In this document: positions 38,751-51,405 of the stretch, piece after piece
Numbering within the stretch: position 1 is the stretch's first letter
Layout: the number at the start of each line of letters is the position of its first letter
From: Gemmatimonadaceae bacterium
GTDB taxonomy: Bacteria > Gemmatimonadota > Gemmatimonadetes > Gemmatimonadales > Gemmatimonadaceae
Length of the DNA stretch: 64,000 nucleotides
Assembly (NCBI GenBank): GCA_020852815.1
Contig: JADZAN010000001.1
Span: forward strand, 62,001-126,000
Direction: 5' to 3'
Position numbers and translations under genes: made by a program
The notes under the pieces: model-generated
The model's input: the letters and a program-made list of their open reading frames with translations, nothing else
The model's database searches: none
What the model was told of the DNA's origin: nothing

Positions 38751-38787
38751 GAACCGGCGACGCCCCCATCAGGGACGCCGCCGGTTC
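38751..38787. terminator. Shared hairpin between convergent dcd and sdhB
   Basis: GAACCGGCG and CGCCGGTTC form a 9-bp stem 37 bases after the dcd stop, with additional pairing inside. No strong T-run follows on either strand. Its position between convergent genes suits a bidirectional terminator. Confidence 0.5.
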
Positions 38788-38833
38788 CGTCTTCCGCGTG
38801 GCGGGTCGCGCGCGCCGCCGCGCGCACAACGCT

Positions 38834-38902
38834 CGTCAGGCTACGCGTCAGGCGCCTCGTGAGGTCACTCGTCAGGCATGGCGCCAGCCGCGAGCGTCAG
38901 GC
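38834..38902. repeat. 12-bp periodic direct repeat
   Basis: CGTCAGGC-like octamers recur at 38834, 38846, 38858 (CGTGAGGT), 38870 and 38882 (CGCCAGCC), an exact 12-base period, with a sixth exact copy at 38895. They fill the gap before the sdhB stop. Read in one frame they would encode RQAT RQAP REVT RQAW, but I see no convincing gene. Confidence 0.75.
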
Positions 38903-39678
38903 TAGCCCGCACCCCCCGCTGACTTCCGCTCCTCGACCTCGAACGCGCTCCCGAAGATGTAGTCGCGGTTCATGCGGGCGATGGTGTCGATGGAGATCTC
39001 CTTCGGGCACGCTGCCTGGCACTCGCCGAACAACGTACAACCGCCGAAGTCCTCGAGGTCCATCTGCGCCACCATCTTCAGCGCCCGCCGATAGCGCTCA
39101 GGCTGCCCCTGCGGGAGGTGCCCCAGGTGCGAGATCTTGGCGGCCGTGAAGAGCGACGCGCTCCCGTTGGGGCAGGCGGCGACGCATGCCCCGCACCCGA
39201 TGCATGCCGCCGCATCCATGGCCGAGTCGGCATCGGGCTTGGGCACGGGGAGCGCGTTGCCGTCGGGGGCATTCCCCGTCGACACGGAGACGTAGCCGCC
39301 GGCCTGGATGATCCGGTCGAGGGAGCTGCGATCGACGCAGAGATCGCGCAGCACCGGGAATGCCTGCGCCCGCCACGGCTCGATGGTGATGGTGTCGCCG
39401 TTGCGGAAGGTGCGCATGTGCAGCTGGCACGTCGTGGTGGCCTTCTGCGGGCCGTGCGCCACGCCGTTGATCACCAACCCGCACATGCCGCAGATCCCCT
39501 CGCGGCAGTCGTGGTCGAAGGCGATGGGCTGCTCGCCCTTGTTGGTCAGGTCCTCGTTGACGACATCGAGCATCTCGAGGAACGACATCTCCGCGGTGAC
39601 GTCGTTCGCCTTGTACTCGACAAACTGGCCGGTGGCGGTGGGACCGGACTGCCGCCACACCTTGAGGGTCACGTTCAT
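38902..39678 (-). CDS. sdhB: Succinate dehydrogenase iron-sulfur subunit
   Basis: Carries three Fe-S clusters from SdhA flavin to the membrane. I start at ATG 39678 ([20 protein letters not shown]), 258 residues. Ligands: [20 protein letters not shown] for 2Fe-2[16 protein letters not shown] and [15 protein letters not shown] for the others. The layout (long, non-E. coli type) fits the SdhC-b558/Bacteroidetes-like complexes. No Shine-Dalgarno is seen; a TCGTCYTC array ends seven bases before the ATG. Confidence 0.96.
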   Translation of the reverse strand: MNVTLKVWRQSGPTATGQFVEYKANDVTAEMSFLEMLDVVNEDLTNKGEQPIAFDHDCREGICGMCGLVINGVAHGPQKATTTCQLHMRTFRNGDTITIEPWRAQAFPVLRDLCVDRSSLDRIIQAGGYVSVSTGNAPDGNALPVPKPDADSAMDAAACIGCGACVAACPNGSASLFTAAKISHLGHLPQGQPERYRRALKMVAQMDLEDFGGCTLFGECQAACPKEISIDTIARMNRDYIFGSAFEVEERKSAGGAG

Positions 39679-39685
39679 GGGGACA

Positions 39686-39717
39686 GAAGACGAGAGGACG
39701 GGACGACGAGAAGACGA
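39686..39717. repeat. Four-unit 8-bp tandem repeat between sdhA and sdhB
   Basis: Plus strand units GAAGACGA, GAGGACGG, GACGACGA, GAAGACGA, exact 8-base period, filling the 49-base gap. On the sdh mRNA it is pyrimidine-rich and sits where a ribosome site should be. Same family as 17038, 19219 and 34153. Confidence 0.9.
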
Positions 39718-39727
39718 GGGTGGCCGT

Positions 39728-41640
<1,913 letters not shown>

Positions 41641-41641
<1 letters not shown>

Positions 41642-42444
41642 CAGCGTGCGCCTCCCGTCGTGAGCGAGGCAACCGGGGTGGCGGCGGCGTTCGCCGCCCG
41701 TACGGTCGGGGATTCGTCCATCACCGGCGTATCATCGGTGAACATGCCGAGGGCCGCGCCGATGGGCACGGCCGCGAATCCGATCGCCACCACGACGGCG
41801 ATGACGATCGCCAGGTTGCGATGGAGGGGATTGGCCGAGGGGCGTCGCGCCCCCAGCGTGCGCAGCGATGCCCACGCGCCGTGGAACAGGTGCAACCCGA
41901 GCGAGGCCATCGCCAGGAGGTAGAAGGCCACCGCCCAGGGGCGCGAGAAGCCGCTGCGCAGGTTGTTGTACGGGTCGAGGTGACGGAAGCCCGGGACGCC
42001 CAGGCCGAACGTCATGTCGGCGATATGGAAGACGATGAAGGCCAGGAGGATGACGCCGCCCACGCGCATGGTGCGCGAGGCGAGCGTGGCCACCTGCGCC
42101 TTCTTGCTGCCGTAGGGAACCGGGCGCGCCGCACGGTTGCGCGCCGTCAGCTGCAGAGCCGCCGTCACGTGCAAGGCGACCGCGGTCACCAGCGCCCCGC
42201 GGATGAGCCAGAGAAGGCCGCCGGTCTTGCGCAGGAGGAGGGCGTAGTCGTGCATGGCCTGCGCCGCGCCCGTCCCCTTGAACATCTGGAGGTTGCCGGC
42301 CATGTGGCCAACGACGAAGCCGATCCCGATGATCCCGGTCACGGCCATCACGACCTTCTTGCCGACGCTGGAATCCCAGAAGCGTTTCACGCGACTCGCC
42401 GATACCCGCTCGCCGCTACTCGCCGGCATCGCTGCTGTTGCCAT
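41641..42444 (-). CDS. sdhC: Succinate dehydrogenase cytochrome b558 subunit
   Basis: Membrane anchor of complex II, 267 residues from ATG 42444 ([20 protein letters not shown]). Five hydrophobic helices, with conserved His for heme in [36 protein letters not shown] and [13 protein letters not shown], the b558 family pattern with one large subunit instead of SdhC plus SdhD. The longer reading upstream overlaps the mdh terminator and is not used. Confidence 0.94.
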
Positions 42445-42485
42445 GGGGCACGAGGTGTAGGGGGAAGGAAGGAGTGGGGAGGCAA

Positions 42486-42512
42486 ACGGGGCGCGCAATC
42501 CGCGCGCCCCGT
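42486..42512 (-). terminator. Terminator after mdh
   Basis: ACGGGGCGCGC and GCGCGCCCCGT make a perfect 11-bp stem with a 5-base loop, 13 bases after the mdh stop; TTTGCC follows on the minus strand. It separates mdh from the sdh operon, so sdhC should have its own promoter in the remaining 40 bases. Confidence 0.7.
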
Positions 42513-42524
42513 GCACGTCCTCGG

Positions 42525-43451
42525 TCAGGCGAGCTTGGCCATCGGCTCTCGCACGGCGTCCGCGCTCTTGCCTAACGCCACGCGCTCGGCGCTCGTGAGT
42601 TCGACCTCGATCACCTGCTCCAGCCCCTTGCGCCCAAGCTTGCACGGCACGCCAAGGAAGAGCCCCGACATCCCGTACTCGCCCTCGAGCCACGCGGCGC
42701 ACGGCAGGATGCGCTTCTGGTCCTGCACGATGGCCTCCACCATCTGCACCGCCCCGGCCGACGGGGCGTAGTACGCCGAGCCGGTCTTGAGGTAGGACAC
42801 GATCTCCGCGCCGCCGTTGCGCGTGCGGTCCACGATCTTGTCGAGGACGTCGCGCGCCATCAGCTGCGTGATGGGGATGCCGCTGACCGTCGTGTACGAG
42901 ATGAGCGGGACCATCGTGTCGCCGTGCCCACCCAGCACCATGGCCTGGATGTCACGCACCGAAATGTCGAGCGCCTCGGCCAGGAATGCACGATAACGCG
43001 CCGTGTCCAGCACCCCCGCCATCCCCAGCACGCGCTCGCGCGGGAAGCCCGACGCCTTCTTGGCCACGTGGCACATCACGTCGAGCGGGTTCGAGACGAT
43101 GATGAGGATCGCGTTAGGCGAGGTGCGCGCCACGCTCTCCGCCACCGACTTCACGATCCCCGCGTTCGTGTTCATGAGGTCATCGCGCGACATCCCCGGC
43201 TTGCGGGCAATGCCGGCGGTGATCACCACGATGTCGGAGTCGACCGTCTCGTCGTACCCGTTGGTCCCGACGATGCGCGTGTCGTACAGCTCGATGGGCG
43301 CCGACTGCCATTGGTCGAGCCCCTTGCCCTGCGGAATGCCCTCGGCGATGTCCACGAGGACGACCTGCTTGGCGAGTTCCTTTTCGGCCAGTCGCTGCGC
43401 GGCGGTTGCACCCACATTGCCAGCGCCGACGACCGTGATCTTGTTGACCAT
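42525..43451 (-). CDS. mdh: Malate dehydrogenase
   Basis: Converts malate to oxaloacetate with NAD. I start at ATG 43451 ([20 protein letters not shown]), 308 residues. The lactate-dehydrogenase-like type shows [31 protein letters not shown] with substrate Arg, [10 protein letters not shown] and the catalytic His in [12 protein letters not shown]. It stands alone between a terminator and a 118-base gap with a possible promoter. Confidence 0.96.
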   Translation of the reverse strand: MVNKITVVGAGNVGATAAQRLAEKELAKQVVLVDIAEGIPQGKGLDQWQSAPIELYDTRIVGTNGYDETVDSDIVVITAGIARKPGMSRDDLMNTNAGIVKSVAESVARTSPNAILIIVSNPLDVMCHVAKKASGFPRERVLGMAGVLDTARYRAFLAEALDISVRDIQAMVLGGHGDTMVPLISYTTVSGIPITQLMARDVLDKIVDRTRNGGAEIVSYLKTGSAYYAPSAGAVQMVEAIVQDQKRILPCAAWLEGEYGMSGLFLGVPCKLGRKGLEQVIEVELTSAERVALGKSADAVREPMAKLA

Positions 43452-43491
43452 GTATCGGATCGTGTGAAAGGATCGGTGAACGGATGAATCC

Positions 43492-43520
43492 AAGCTAGCC
43501 CGCGCGCTCCGCCCCTTCAA
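43492..43520 (-). promoter_or_regulatory. Possible mdh promoter
   Basis: Minus strand TTGAAG (43520-43515) and TAGCTT (43497-43492) spaced by 17 bases, with a G after the -10. The leader would be about 35 bases. Matches are moderate. Confidence 0.4.
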
Positions 43521-43569
43521 CGCCCTCATCCGCACCCCCGCCCACCGCCCCTCTCCCGCCCCTCGCCGG

Positions 43570-44553
43570 CTACCCGCCCACCTGCGACAACGCGCGCAAG
43601 CCGCCCACCTGCATCTGCAGCAACTGATGCTCCTTGGGCTTCTCGGCCAGCGCCTGCCGGAAGAGCGGCTCCAGCGCCTCGCCGCGACGCAACGGATCGC
43701 GCAGGTTCACCTCGTGGTCGCCGTACAGGCACGTCCGCAGCCGGCCATCTGCCGTTAGGCGCACCCGGTTGCACGCGCCGCAGTAGGTGTGCGTCATCGG
43801 CGTGATCACCCCCACCGTCCCCGGCGACCCGTTGATCCGGTAGTACTGCGCGGGGCCGTTGCCGCGAGGGCCCGCGTCGCTCGTTAGGGGACCCAGCGCC
43901 GAGAGGCGCTGCAGGATTTCCTCGCTGGGCACCACGTGCTCCCACGTGAGCTCCCGCATGTCGCCCACCGGCATCAGCTCGATGAAGCGCACGTGCCACG
44001 GATGGTCGAGCGCCAGGCGCGCGAAGTCCACGACCTCGTCGTCGTTGATCCCCCGCATGACGACCATGTTGATCTTGATGGGCGAGAGCCCCGCCGCCTC
44101 CGCCGCACGCGCCGCGTCCACCGGCGAGAGTCCGAGGTTCCGTCGCGCGATGGCCGCAATGCGCGCCTCCTGCAACGAGTCGGCGCTCATGTTCACGCGG
44201 TCGAGCCCCGCCGCCGCCAGCGCCGGCGCCAGCTGCGGCAGGCGCACGCCGTTGGTCGAGAGCGCGATGTCCTCGATGTGCGGGACTGCCTTGAGCATCC
44301 CCACCAACGTGGGGAGTTCGGGGCGAATGGTCGGCTCGCCCCCCGTGATGCGCAGCCGCCGCAGCCCCAGCGGGGCAAGCTGGCGCACAACCTCGGCAAT
44401 CTCCTCGTACGAGAGGATGTCTCGCTTCGGAAGCCACTCCAGCCCTTCCAGCGGCATGCAGTACAGGCACCGGAAGTTGCAGCGATCGGTGACCGAGATG
44501 CGCAGGTATTCGATGCCGCGCCCAAACTGGTCTTGCAGCACGAGCCCGCTCAT
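43570..44553 (-). CDS. moaA: GTP 3',8-cyclase, molybdenum cofactor synthesis
   Basis: Radical-SAM enzyme that cyclises GTP in the first step of molybdopterin synthesis. The 327-residue protein has Cys25, Cys29 and Cys32 in [12 protein letters not shown], a second cluster in [17 protein letters not shown] with RTCLYG, and the C-terminal Gly-Gly needed for activity. Start overlaps the moaE stop (ATGA). Confidence 0.97.
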   Translation of the reverse strand: MSGLVLQDQFGRGIEYLRISVTDRCNFRCLYCMPLEGLEWLPKRDILSYEEIAEVVRQLAPLGLRRLRITGGEPTIRPELPTLVGMLKAVPHIEDIALSTNGVRLPQLAPALAAAGLDRVNMSADSLQEARIAAIARRNLGLSPVDAARAAEAAGLSPIKINMVVMRGINDDEVVDFARLALDHPWHVRFIELMPVGDMRELTWEHVVPSEEILQRLSALGPLTSDAGPRGNGPAQYYRINGSPGTVGVITPMTHTYCGACNRVRLTADGRLRTCLYGDHEVNLRDPLRRGEALEPLFRQALAEKPKEHQLLQMQVGGLRALSQVGG

Positions 44554-45029
44554 GCGCGCCCCTCCTGCGGTGCACCCGTGATCACCGATTCCCCCGCGCG
44601 CGCTGTGCCCCCCGACCGCGTGGGATCGACCCATTCGCGCGTGCCATCCACGTAGTGCTCGCGCTTCCAGATGGGGACGCGGCGCTTGAGCTCCTCGATG
44701 GCGTAGCGCATCGCGTCCATCGCCGCCCCGCGGTGAGGGTGCGATATGGCAATCGCCACGCTCGCCTCGGTGAGCGCCAGGTAGCCCAGGCGGTGCTCGA
44801 TCACCACGTGCTCGGTCGCGAACGCTTCACAGGTCTCGCGCGCGATCGCGTCCAATTCGCGTTGCGCCATCGTCTCATAGGCCGAGTAGTCGATCCCCGC
44901 CACATCCCTACCCTCGTTCACTTCCCGCACGGTGCCGACAAAAAGGGTCGATGCCCCTGACGAGGGGGCGTTCACCTCGGCCAGCAGGGCGGCCGCGTCG
45001 ATGGCACCGTGCACCAACGCCGCGCGCAT
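44550..45029 (-). CDS. moaE: Molybdopterin synthase catalytic subunit
   Basis: MoaE transfers sulfur from MoaD to precursor Z. The 159-residue protein has TLFVGTVREVNEGRDV, EHRLGYLALTEASVAIAISH, and the catalytic Lys region ELKRRVPIWKREHY with GTREWVDP. Linked by TGATG to moaD and ATGA to moaA. The last 20 residues are an unconserved tail. Confidence 0.97.
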   Translation of the reverse strand: MRAALVHGAIDAAALLAEVNAPSSGASTLFVGTVREVNEGRDVAGIDYSAYETMAQRELDAIARETCEAFATEHVVIEHRLGYLALTEASVAIAISHPHRGAAMDAMRYAIEELKRRVPIWKREHYVDGTREWVDPTRSGGTARAGESVITGAPQEGRA

Positions 45030-45274
45030 CAGCCCCCGGCCACCGGAGGGATGATCGCCACCTCATCGCGCTCGCTCACCGCGTCGTCGAGGGAGGCGTA
45101 GCTCTCGTTGACCGCGACGAGCGGTTGCGGCGGGAGCTTCGCGGTCGTGGCGCGCGCGCGCACCGACGCCAGCACGTCACGAACGCGCGCCGTGGGGGCG
45201 ATTTCGACGTCGATTGCCGACGCGCCGAACGCCTCGGCGTACGACGCGAACAGGAGAACCCTGACCGTTGGCAT
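45029..45274 (-). CDS. moaD: Molybdopterin synthase sulfur carrier
   Basis: Ubiquitin-like carrier, 81 residues from ATG 45274 (MPTVRVLLFASYAEAFGASA). It ends in VAGG, whose last Gly becomes the thiocarboxylate. First gene of moaD-moaE-moaA; a weak possible promoter (TTGCGT, 16 bases, TAGTCT) precedes it. Confidence 0.95.
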   Translation of the reverse strand: MPTVRVLLFASYAEAFGASAIDVEIAPTARVRDVLASVRARATTAKLPPQPLVAVNESYASLDDAVSERDEVAIIPPVAGG

Positions 45275-45337
45275 ACGAGGGAAGACTAGCCCGGGGGCAG
45301 CGCCACGCAACCGTGGCCGGGGGGTGCGGCCGCACGT

Positions 45338-45371
45338 GAAAACGCCCCATCCGGCTGGGCCGGCGGGGCGT
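45338..45371 (-). terminator. Rho-independent terminator after the HU gene
   Basis: On the minus strand ACGCCCC-g-CCGG, a short loop CCCA, then GCCGG-at-GGGGCGT followed by TTTT. It lies 37 bases after the HU stop and is the best classic terminator in the window. Confidence 0.85.
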
Positions 45372-45407
45372 CAATGCTGCCTCGAGATTGCCGCGATGAC
45401 ACGAGGC

Positions 45408-45770
45408 TCACGCCTCGCTCATCTCCTCCTCATGATCGTCATCCCAATCGTCCAGGTCTGCGCCATCGAGCGGCTCGAGATCGGCGACCATCGCACGCAG
45501 CTCCTTGGACGGCTTGAAGACGGGGACCGGGCGGGCCGAGACCTCGACGGGAGAGCCGGTTCGCGGGTTACGCGCCATGCGGGTCTTGCGGTGCCGAATC
45601 TTGAACGTGCCGAAGCCCCGAACCTCGATGTTCTTCTGGGCCTGCAGCGCTTCCTTGATCGCCTCGAGGAACGAATCGACCACGCGCGCGCAGTCCTTCT
45701 TCGAGATCATCGGCCCGGCCGTGCGGGAAATCTGCTGCGTGACGCGCTCGACGAGGTCGGCTTTGGTCAT
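45408..45770 (-). CDS. HU/IHF family DNA-binding protein with acidic tail
   Basis: A nucleoid protein of 120 residues. Body 1-92 matches HU/IHF: MTKADLVERVTQQISRTAGP, VRGFGTFKIRHRKTRMARNP (DNA-binding arm), RPVPVFKPSKELRAMV. It then has an acidic tail (DGADLDDWDDDHEEEMSEA) absent from E. coli HU, which may tune binding. It is a single-gene unit with a strong promoter upstream and a terminator downstream. HU versus IHF alpha cannot be settled. Confidence 0.93.
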   Translation of the reverse strand: MTKADLVERVTQQISRTAGPMISKKDCARVVDSFLEAIKEALQAQKNIEVRGFGTFKIRHRKTRMARNPRTGSPVEVSARPVPVFKPSKELRAMVADLEPLDGADLDDWDDDHEEEMSEA

Positions 45771-45818
45771 TGCGTAATCTCGAACAGGACGAGGTCCGAA
45801 GGCTCGAAAGTTTGGTCG

Positions 45819-45848
45819 AACATAGAACGCTTAGCTATTGTGTGTCAA
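45819..45848 (-). promoter_or_regulatory. Promoter of the HU-family gene
   Basis: Minus strand TTGACA (45848-45843), 18-base spacer, TATGTT (45824-45819). The -35 overlaps the carA stop codon. Leader about 42 bases. Confidence 0.65.
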
Positions 45849-46978
45849 GCGTTTGGACCACTTCGCCCGACCTCTCCTCTCACCGCATTGATGAACTGCC
45901 GGAACAGCGGACGGGCGTCATGCGGCCCCGGCGCAGCCTCCGGATGATACTGCACCGAGAAGATCGGCAGCGTGCGATGCCGCAACCCCTCGACCGTTCC
46001 GTCGTTGAGGTTGATGTGGGTCACCTCGAGTTCCGGCGCCCCCGGGATCTCGCGCTCGTCGCCCTGGACGGCGAAGCCGTGGTTCTGCGACGTGATGAGG
46101 ACGCGGCCCGTCGCGAGCTCCTTCACCGGCTGGTTCCCCCCGCGATGCCCGAACGGGAGCTTCACCGTCGAGCCGCCAAAGCTGAGGCCGATGAGTTGGT
46201 GCCCAAGGCAAATCCCGAACACCGGCACTCCCGCCTCACCAATGCTCCGGATCGCCGCCGGGGCGTAGGCGACGGCGGCCGGATCGCCGGGGCCGTTGGA
46301 GAAAAAGACGCCGTGCGGCTTGAGCGCGAGCACCTCGGCCGCCGAGGTCGTGCTGGGGACCACGGTGATGCGGCAGCCGTGCGCCTCGAACAGTCGGAGG
46401 ATGTTGCGCTTGATCCCGAAGTCGTAAGCGACGATGTGATACGGGGCGTTCTCCGCCCCCCAGTGATAGACCCTATCGGTGGTCACGACCGACGCCAGGT
46501 CGAGCCCTTCCATCGACGGGCAGGCATCGAGCGCCGACTGCGCCTCGGCCGTGGCCGCCTCACCGGCGCCAATGACGCCACGCATGACGCCCGCCGAGCG
46601 CAGGTGCTTGGTGAGCCGGCGCGTGTCGATCCCCTCGAGGATCGGGACCCCCGCGTTGCCTAACCACGAGCGCAGATCACCGCTCGCGCGCCAGTTCGAG
46701 AAGGTGCGCGAGAGCTCCCGCACCACGACCGCCGCCACCTGCGGACGCCCCGACTCGGGGTCTTCGGCGTTGACGCCGTAGTTGCCGATCATCGGGGCCG
46801 TCATGACCACGATCTGCCCGCGATAGGACGGGTCGGAGAACGTCTCCTGGTAGCCAGTCATGTTCGTGGTGAACACGACTTCGGCAACGGTCACCGGGGC
46901 GGGCGCTGCCAGTCGCCCGTGAAAAAGGGTTCCGTCCTCGAGGAGGAGGAACCCTGGAAGGTCTGCGTGAGCGGTCAC
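45845..46978 (-). CDS. carA: Carbamoyl-phosphate synthase small subunit
   Basis: Glutaminase subunit supplying ammonia to CarB for pyrimidine and arginine synthesis. The 377-residue protein has [35 protein letters not shown], the nucleophile in [16 protein letters not shown] and [16 protein letters not shown]. carB is not adjacent; the HU gene follows. It lies 13 bases after secG. Confidence 0.97.
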   Translation of the reverse strand: MTAHADLPGFLLLEDGTLFHGRLAAPAPVTVAEVVFTTNMTGYQETFSDPSYRGQIVVMTAPMIGNYGVNAEDPESGRPQVAAVVVRELSRTFSNWRASGDLRSWLGNAGVPILEGIDTRRLTKHLRSAGVMRGVIGAGEAATAEAQSALDACPSMEGLDLASVVTTDRVYHWGAENAPYHIVAYDFGIKRNILRLFEAHGCRITVVPSTTSAAEVLALKPHGVFFSNGPGDPAAVAYAPAAIRSIGEAGVPVFGICLGHQLIGLSFGGSTVKLPFGHRGGNQPVKELATGRVLITSQNHGFAVQGDEREIPGAPELEVTHINLNDGTVEGLRHRTLPIFSVQYHPEAAPGPHDARPLFRQFINAVRGEVGRSGPNA

Positions 46979-46991
46979 GTCGCGGAGTGAA

Positions 46992-47381
46992 CTACTGCTT
47001 CGGAGTCGACGGGGCTGGGGCCGGCGTGGCCGGCGCCTTCTCCAGCGGAACGACGGGCGCGGTGGCCGGAGCCTGGTTCTTCGTGGCCGGCGCGGTGGGC
47101 GCCGCGCCCGACAGCGGCGTGTCGAGCACCGACTTCGGCACGCGCGTACGCACCGACATCAGCTGCAACACGAACGCCAGGAGCAGGAAGACGCCGCCCC
47201 CCCACCAACTCACCTTCGTGAGGAGGTTGCCGGCCTGTCGCGACCCGATGAGCGAGTCGGACGAGGACGACGTTCCGCCGAAAGAAGCGGCGAGGCCGCC
47301 TCCCTTCCCCGACTGCAGGAGAATCGCCGTGATCACGGCGAAGCTGACGAGGATGAGGATGATCAGGAGAAAGGTGTACAT
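46992..47381 (-). CDS. secG: Preprotein translocase subunit SecG
   Basis: Small SecYEG subunit in the inner membrane. The 129-residue protein has two hydrophobic helices, a first one starting [20 protein letters not shown] and a second near 55-75, with [17 protein letters not shown] between them. The last 40 residues are an Ala/Pro/Thr-rich tail ([16 protein letters not shown]) longer than usual. It follows tpiA as in many bacteria. Confidence 0.93.
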   Translation of the reverse strand: MYTFLLIILILVSFAVITAILLQSGKGGGLAASFGGTSSSSDSLIGSRQAGNLLTKVSWWGGGVFLLLAFVLQLMSVRTRVPKSVLDTPLSGAAPTAPATKNQAPATAPVVPLEKAPATPAPAPSTPKQ

Positions 47382-47407
47382 GCGCGCGGCGCTGAAAGGG
47401 GCTCGTT

Positions 47408-47420
47408 CGTGCTAAGCACG
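47408..47420. repeat. Small palindrome upstream of secG
   Basis: CGTGC-TAA-GCACG, 5-bp arms, in the 66-base tpiA-secG gap, 27 bases before the secG ATG. A weak promoter (TTGATT, 17 bases, CAATAT) lies just before it. Could be an operator or a small hairpin. Confidence 0.4.
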
Positions 47421-47447
47421 GAATATTGAACCACTTACAGACATGAA

Positions 47448-48197
47448 TCAAGTGCGAACGATGGACGACCATCCTTCGGCATCCAGCGAAGCGCCGCCCA
47501 CCAGCAACCCATCCACCTCGCTGGCGTCGAGCAGGGCCGCGGCGTTGCCCCGGTTCGCGCTCCCGCCATAGAGAATCGGGATCGCCTTGGCCCGCTCTCC
47601 CAGCAGCCCGACCAGGTCCTGACGGATGAGCAGGTGGATCGCCGACGCGTCGTCCGGCGTCGCCGTGCGCCCGGTCCCGATGGCCCACACCGGCTCGTAG
47701 GCGATCAGCATTCCCGCCACCTGATTCGGTTCGATGAGCGAGATCCCCGCGCGCAGCTGCCGCAGGACGACCGTCTCGGTCTCTCCCGACTCGCGCTGCG
47801 CCAGCGTCTCTCCCACGCACAGCACGGGGGCGAGCCCTGCCTTGACCGCGGCGGCGACCTTCCTGGCCGTCTCCTCGTCGGTCTCGCCGAAGACGTGCCG
47901 GCGCTCCGAATGCCCGACCAGGACACAGGTGGCGCCGGCGTCGCGCGCCATTCCCGCCGAGAGTTCGCCGGTGAAGGCGCCCTTGTCTTCCCAGTAGATG
48001 TTCTGCACACCAACCAGGATGTCCTGCCGATCCTTGAGCATCTCCAGCACCGTGGTCAGCGTGACCGCGGGTGGGAAGAAGATGACCTGCCGGTCGGTGC
48101 GTCGTGCGTAGTGCGCCAGGAACGAGCGCAAGAAGGCCCGGGCATCGCTCGGGCCATGGTTCATCTTCCAGTTGGCGGCAAAGACAGGGTGCTGCAT
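47448..48197 (-). CDS. tpiA: Triosephosphate isomerase
   Basis: Interconverts dihydroxyacetone phosphate and glyceraldehyde 3-phosphate. I use ATG 48197 (MQHPVFAANWKMNHGPSDAR), five bases after the pgk stop, 249 residues; a GTG nine bases earlier (48206) overlaps pgk and is also possible. Catalytic Lys in NWKMN, His in VLVGHSERRHVF, Glu in IAYEPVWAIGTGRTAT. Ends near LVGGASLDAEGW. Confidence 0.96.
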   Translation of the reverse strand: MQHPVFAANWKMNHGPSDARAFLRSFLAHYARRTDRQVIFFPPAVTLTTVLEMLKDRQDILVGVQNIYWEDKGAFTGELSAGMARDAGATCVLVGHSERRHVFGETDEETARKVAAAVKAGLAPVLCVGETLAQRESGETETVVLRQLRAGISLIEPNQVAGMLIAYEPVWAIGTGRTATPDDASAIHLLIRQDLVGLLGERAKAIPILYGGSANRGNAAALLDASEVDGLLVGGASLDAEGWSSIVRT

Positions 48198-48202
48198 GGG
48201 CC

Positions 48203-49399
48203 TCACTTGTCGTCCAGCGCGTCGACTCCAGGGAGCAACTTTCCTTCGAGGAACTCCAGCGAGGCGCCGCCACCGGTCGAGACGTGACTCATCGCTGACT
48301 CCAACCCGGCTTCCGCGACCGCCGCGGCGGAATCACCGCCGCCCACGATGGTCGTGGCGCCGTTCTTCGTCGCTTCGGCCATGGCCTTGGCGATTGCCAG
48401 CGTCCCCTGGTCGAACGGGGGATTCTCGAAGACCCCCATGGGTCCGTTCCAGAGCACCGTCTTGGCCGACCGGATGGCGCGCGCGTACGACTCCATCGTT
48501 TCCGGCCCGATGTCGTACATGGCCTCGTTGGCCGGGATGGCGTCTCGTTTGGTGGCGTGCGCCGCTGCGCCGTTGTCGATGGCGGTGGAGACCACCGCGT
48601 CGTGCGGGAGGGTGAGCCTGTAGCCGGCGCGCTCCACCAGCGACGCGGCGAGTTCGACCCGATCGGGCTCGACGAGCGACGTGCCCGTCTCGAGCCCCAT
48701 CGCCTTGAAGAAGGTGCAGGCCATGGCGCCACCGATCAGGAGCCCGTCCACCTTGGGAAGGAGCGCCTCGATCACGTCGATCTTGCCCGACACCTTGGCG
48801 CCGCCGAGGATGGCGATGAACGGCCGCCTGGGCTCCGCCACCGCTGTTCCGAGGTAGTCGAGTTCCTTCTCCATCAGGAAGCCGGCAACCGCGGGTTTGA
48901 GGTAGGCGGTCACGCCGGCGGTGGACGAATGCGCGCGATGCGCCGACCCGAAGGCGTCGTTGACATAGAGGTCGCCGAGCCTGGCGAACGCCTGCGAGAG
49001 CGCGTCGTCGTTCTTCTCCTCGCCCTTGTGGAAGCGCGTGTTCTCGAGGAGAAGTATCTCGCCGTCGCCTAACGCCTGCGTCGCGGCCACCGCACTGTCG
49101 TCGGCCGACGAGGCGTGGAAGCGAACCGTGAATCGCGTCCGCCTCGCCAGTTGCCTGGCCGCCGGGGCAAGCGAGTATTTGGGATCGGGGCCACCCTTGG
49201 GGCGCCCGAGGTGCGAGAGGAGGACGACGCGCGCCCCTCGCTCGGCGAGATACTCGAGCGTCGGGAGCGCGGCGACGATGCGCGTGTCGTCCGTAACGTT
49301 GCCCGCGTCGTCGAGCGGGACGTTGAAGTCGACGCGCACCAGGACCCGACGCCCCTTGAGCTGGGCGTCGGGCAGGTCGCGAATGGTCTTCTTGTTCAT
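48203..49399 (-). CDS. pgk: Phosphoglycerate kinase
   Basis: Makes ATP from 1,3-bisphosphoglycerate. About 398 residues from ATG 49399 ([20 protein letters not shown]). [65 protein letters not shown] and [10 protein letters not shown] are all in place. It follows gapA by four bases. Confidence 0.97.
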   Translation of the reverse strand: MNKKTIRDLPDAQLKGRRVLVRVDFNVPLDDAGNVTDDTRIVAALPTLEYLAERGARVVLLSHLGRPKGGPDPKYSLAPAARQLARRTRFTVRFHASSADDSAVAATQALGDGEILLLENTRFHKGEEKNDDALSQAFARLGDLYVNDAFGSAHRAHSSTAGVTAYLKPAVAGFLMEKELDYLGTAVAEPRRPFIAILGGAKVSGKIDVIEALLPKVDGLLIGGAMACTFFKAMGLETGTSLVEPDRVELAASLVERAGYRLTLPHDAVVSTAIDNGAAAHATKRDAIPANEAMYDIGPETMESYARAIRSAKTVLWNGPMGVFENPPFDQGTLAIAKAMAEATKNGATTIVGGGDSAAAVAEAGLESAMSHVSTGGGASLEFLEGKLLPGVDALDDK

Positions 49400-49403
49400 G
49401 AGC

Positions 49404-51265
<1,862 letters not shown>

Positions 51266-51354
51266 GCCGCCCTCTTCGCTGGTGTGGCGATGGGTGGCGC
51301 GCGCGAGCCCACGCTCGTTGCGCCTGCGCAGGCCGCGCGCGCGCGGTTCCGCGT

Positions 51355-51390
51355 GTGCGTGTGCACGTGCCCTCGCACGTGCGCGCGCAC
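51355..51390. repeat. 16-bp imperfect hairpin in alternating purine-pyrimidine DNA
   Basis: GTGCGTGTGCACGTGC and GCACGTGCGCGCGCAC flank CCTC in the 140-base aroE-comF gap; 14 of 16 pairs are Watson-Crick and the other two are G-U in plus-strand RNA. The arms are strictly alternating (51351-51370, 51374-51391), so the site could also form Z-DNA. The rest of the gap shows nothing. Confidence 0.7.
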
Positions 51391-51405
51391 GGCGCAGCGG
51401 CGCGG

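Noticed and set aside
38714-38905. Small plus-strand frame with RQAx repeat after dcd
   Set aside because: No ribosome site, contains the terminator hairpin, and the repeat is better described at DNA level; kept as a repeat, not a gene.
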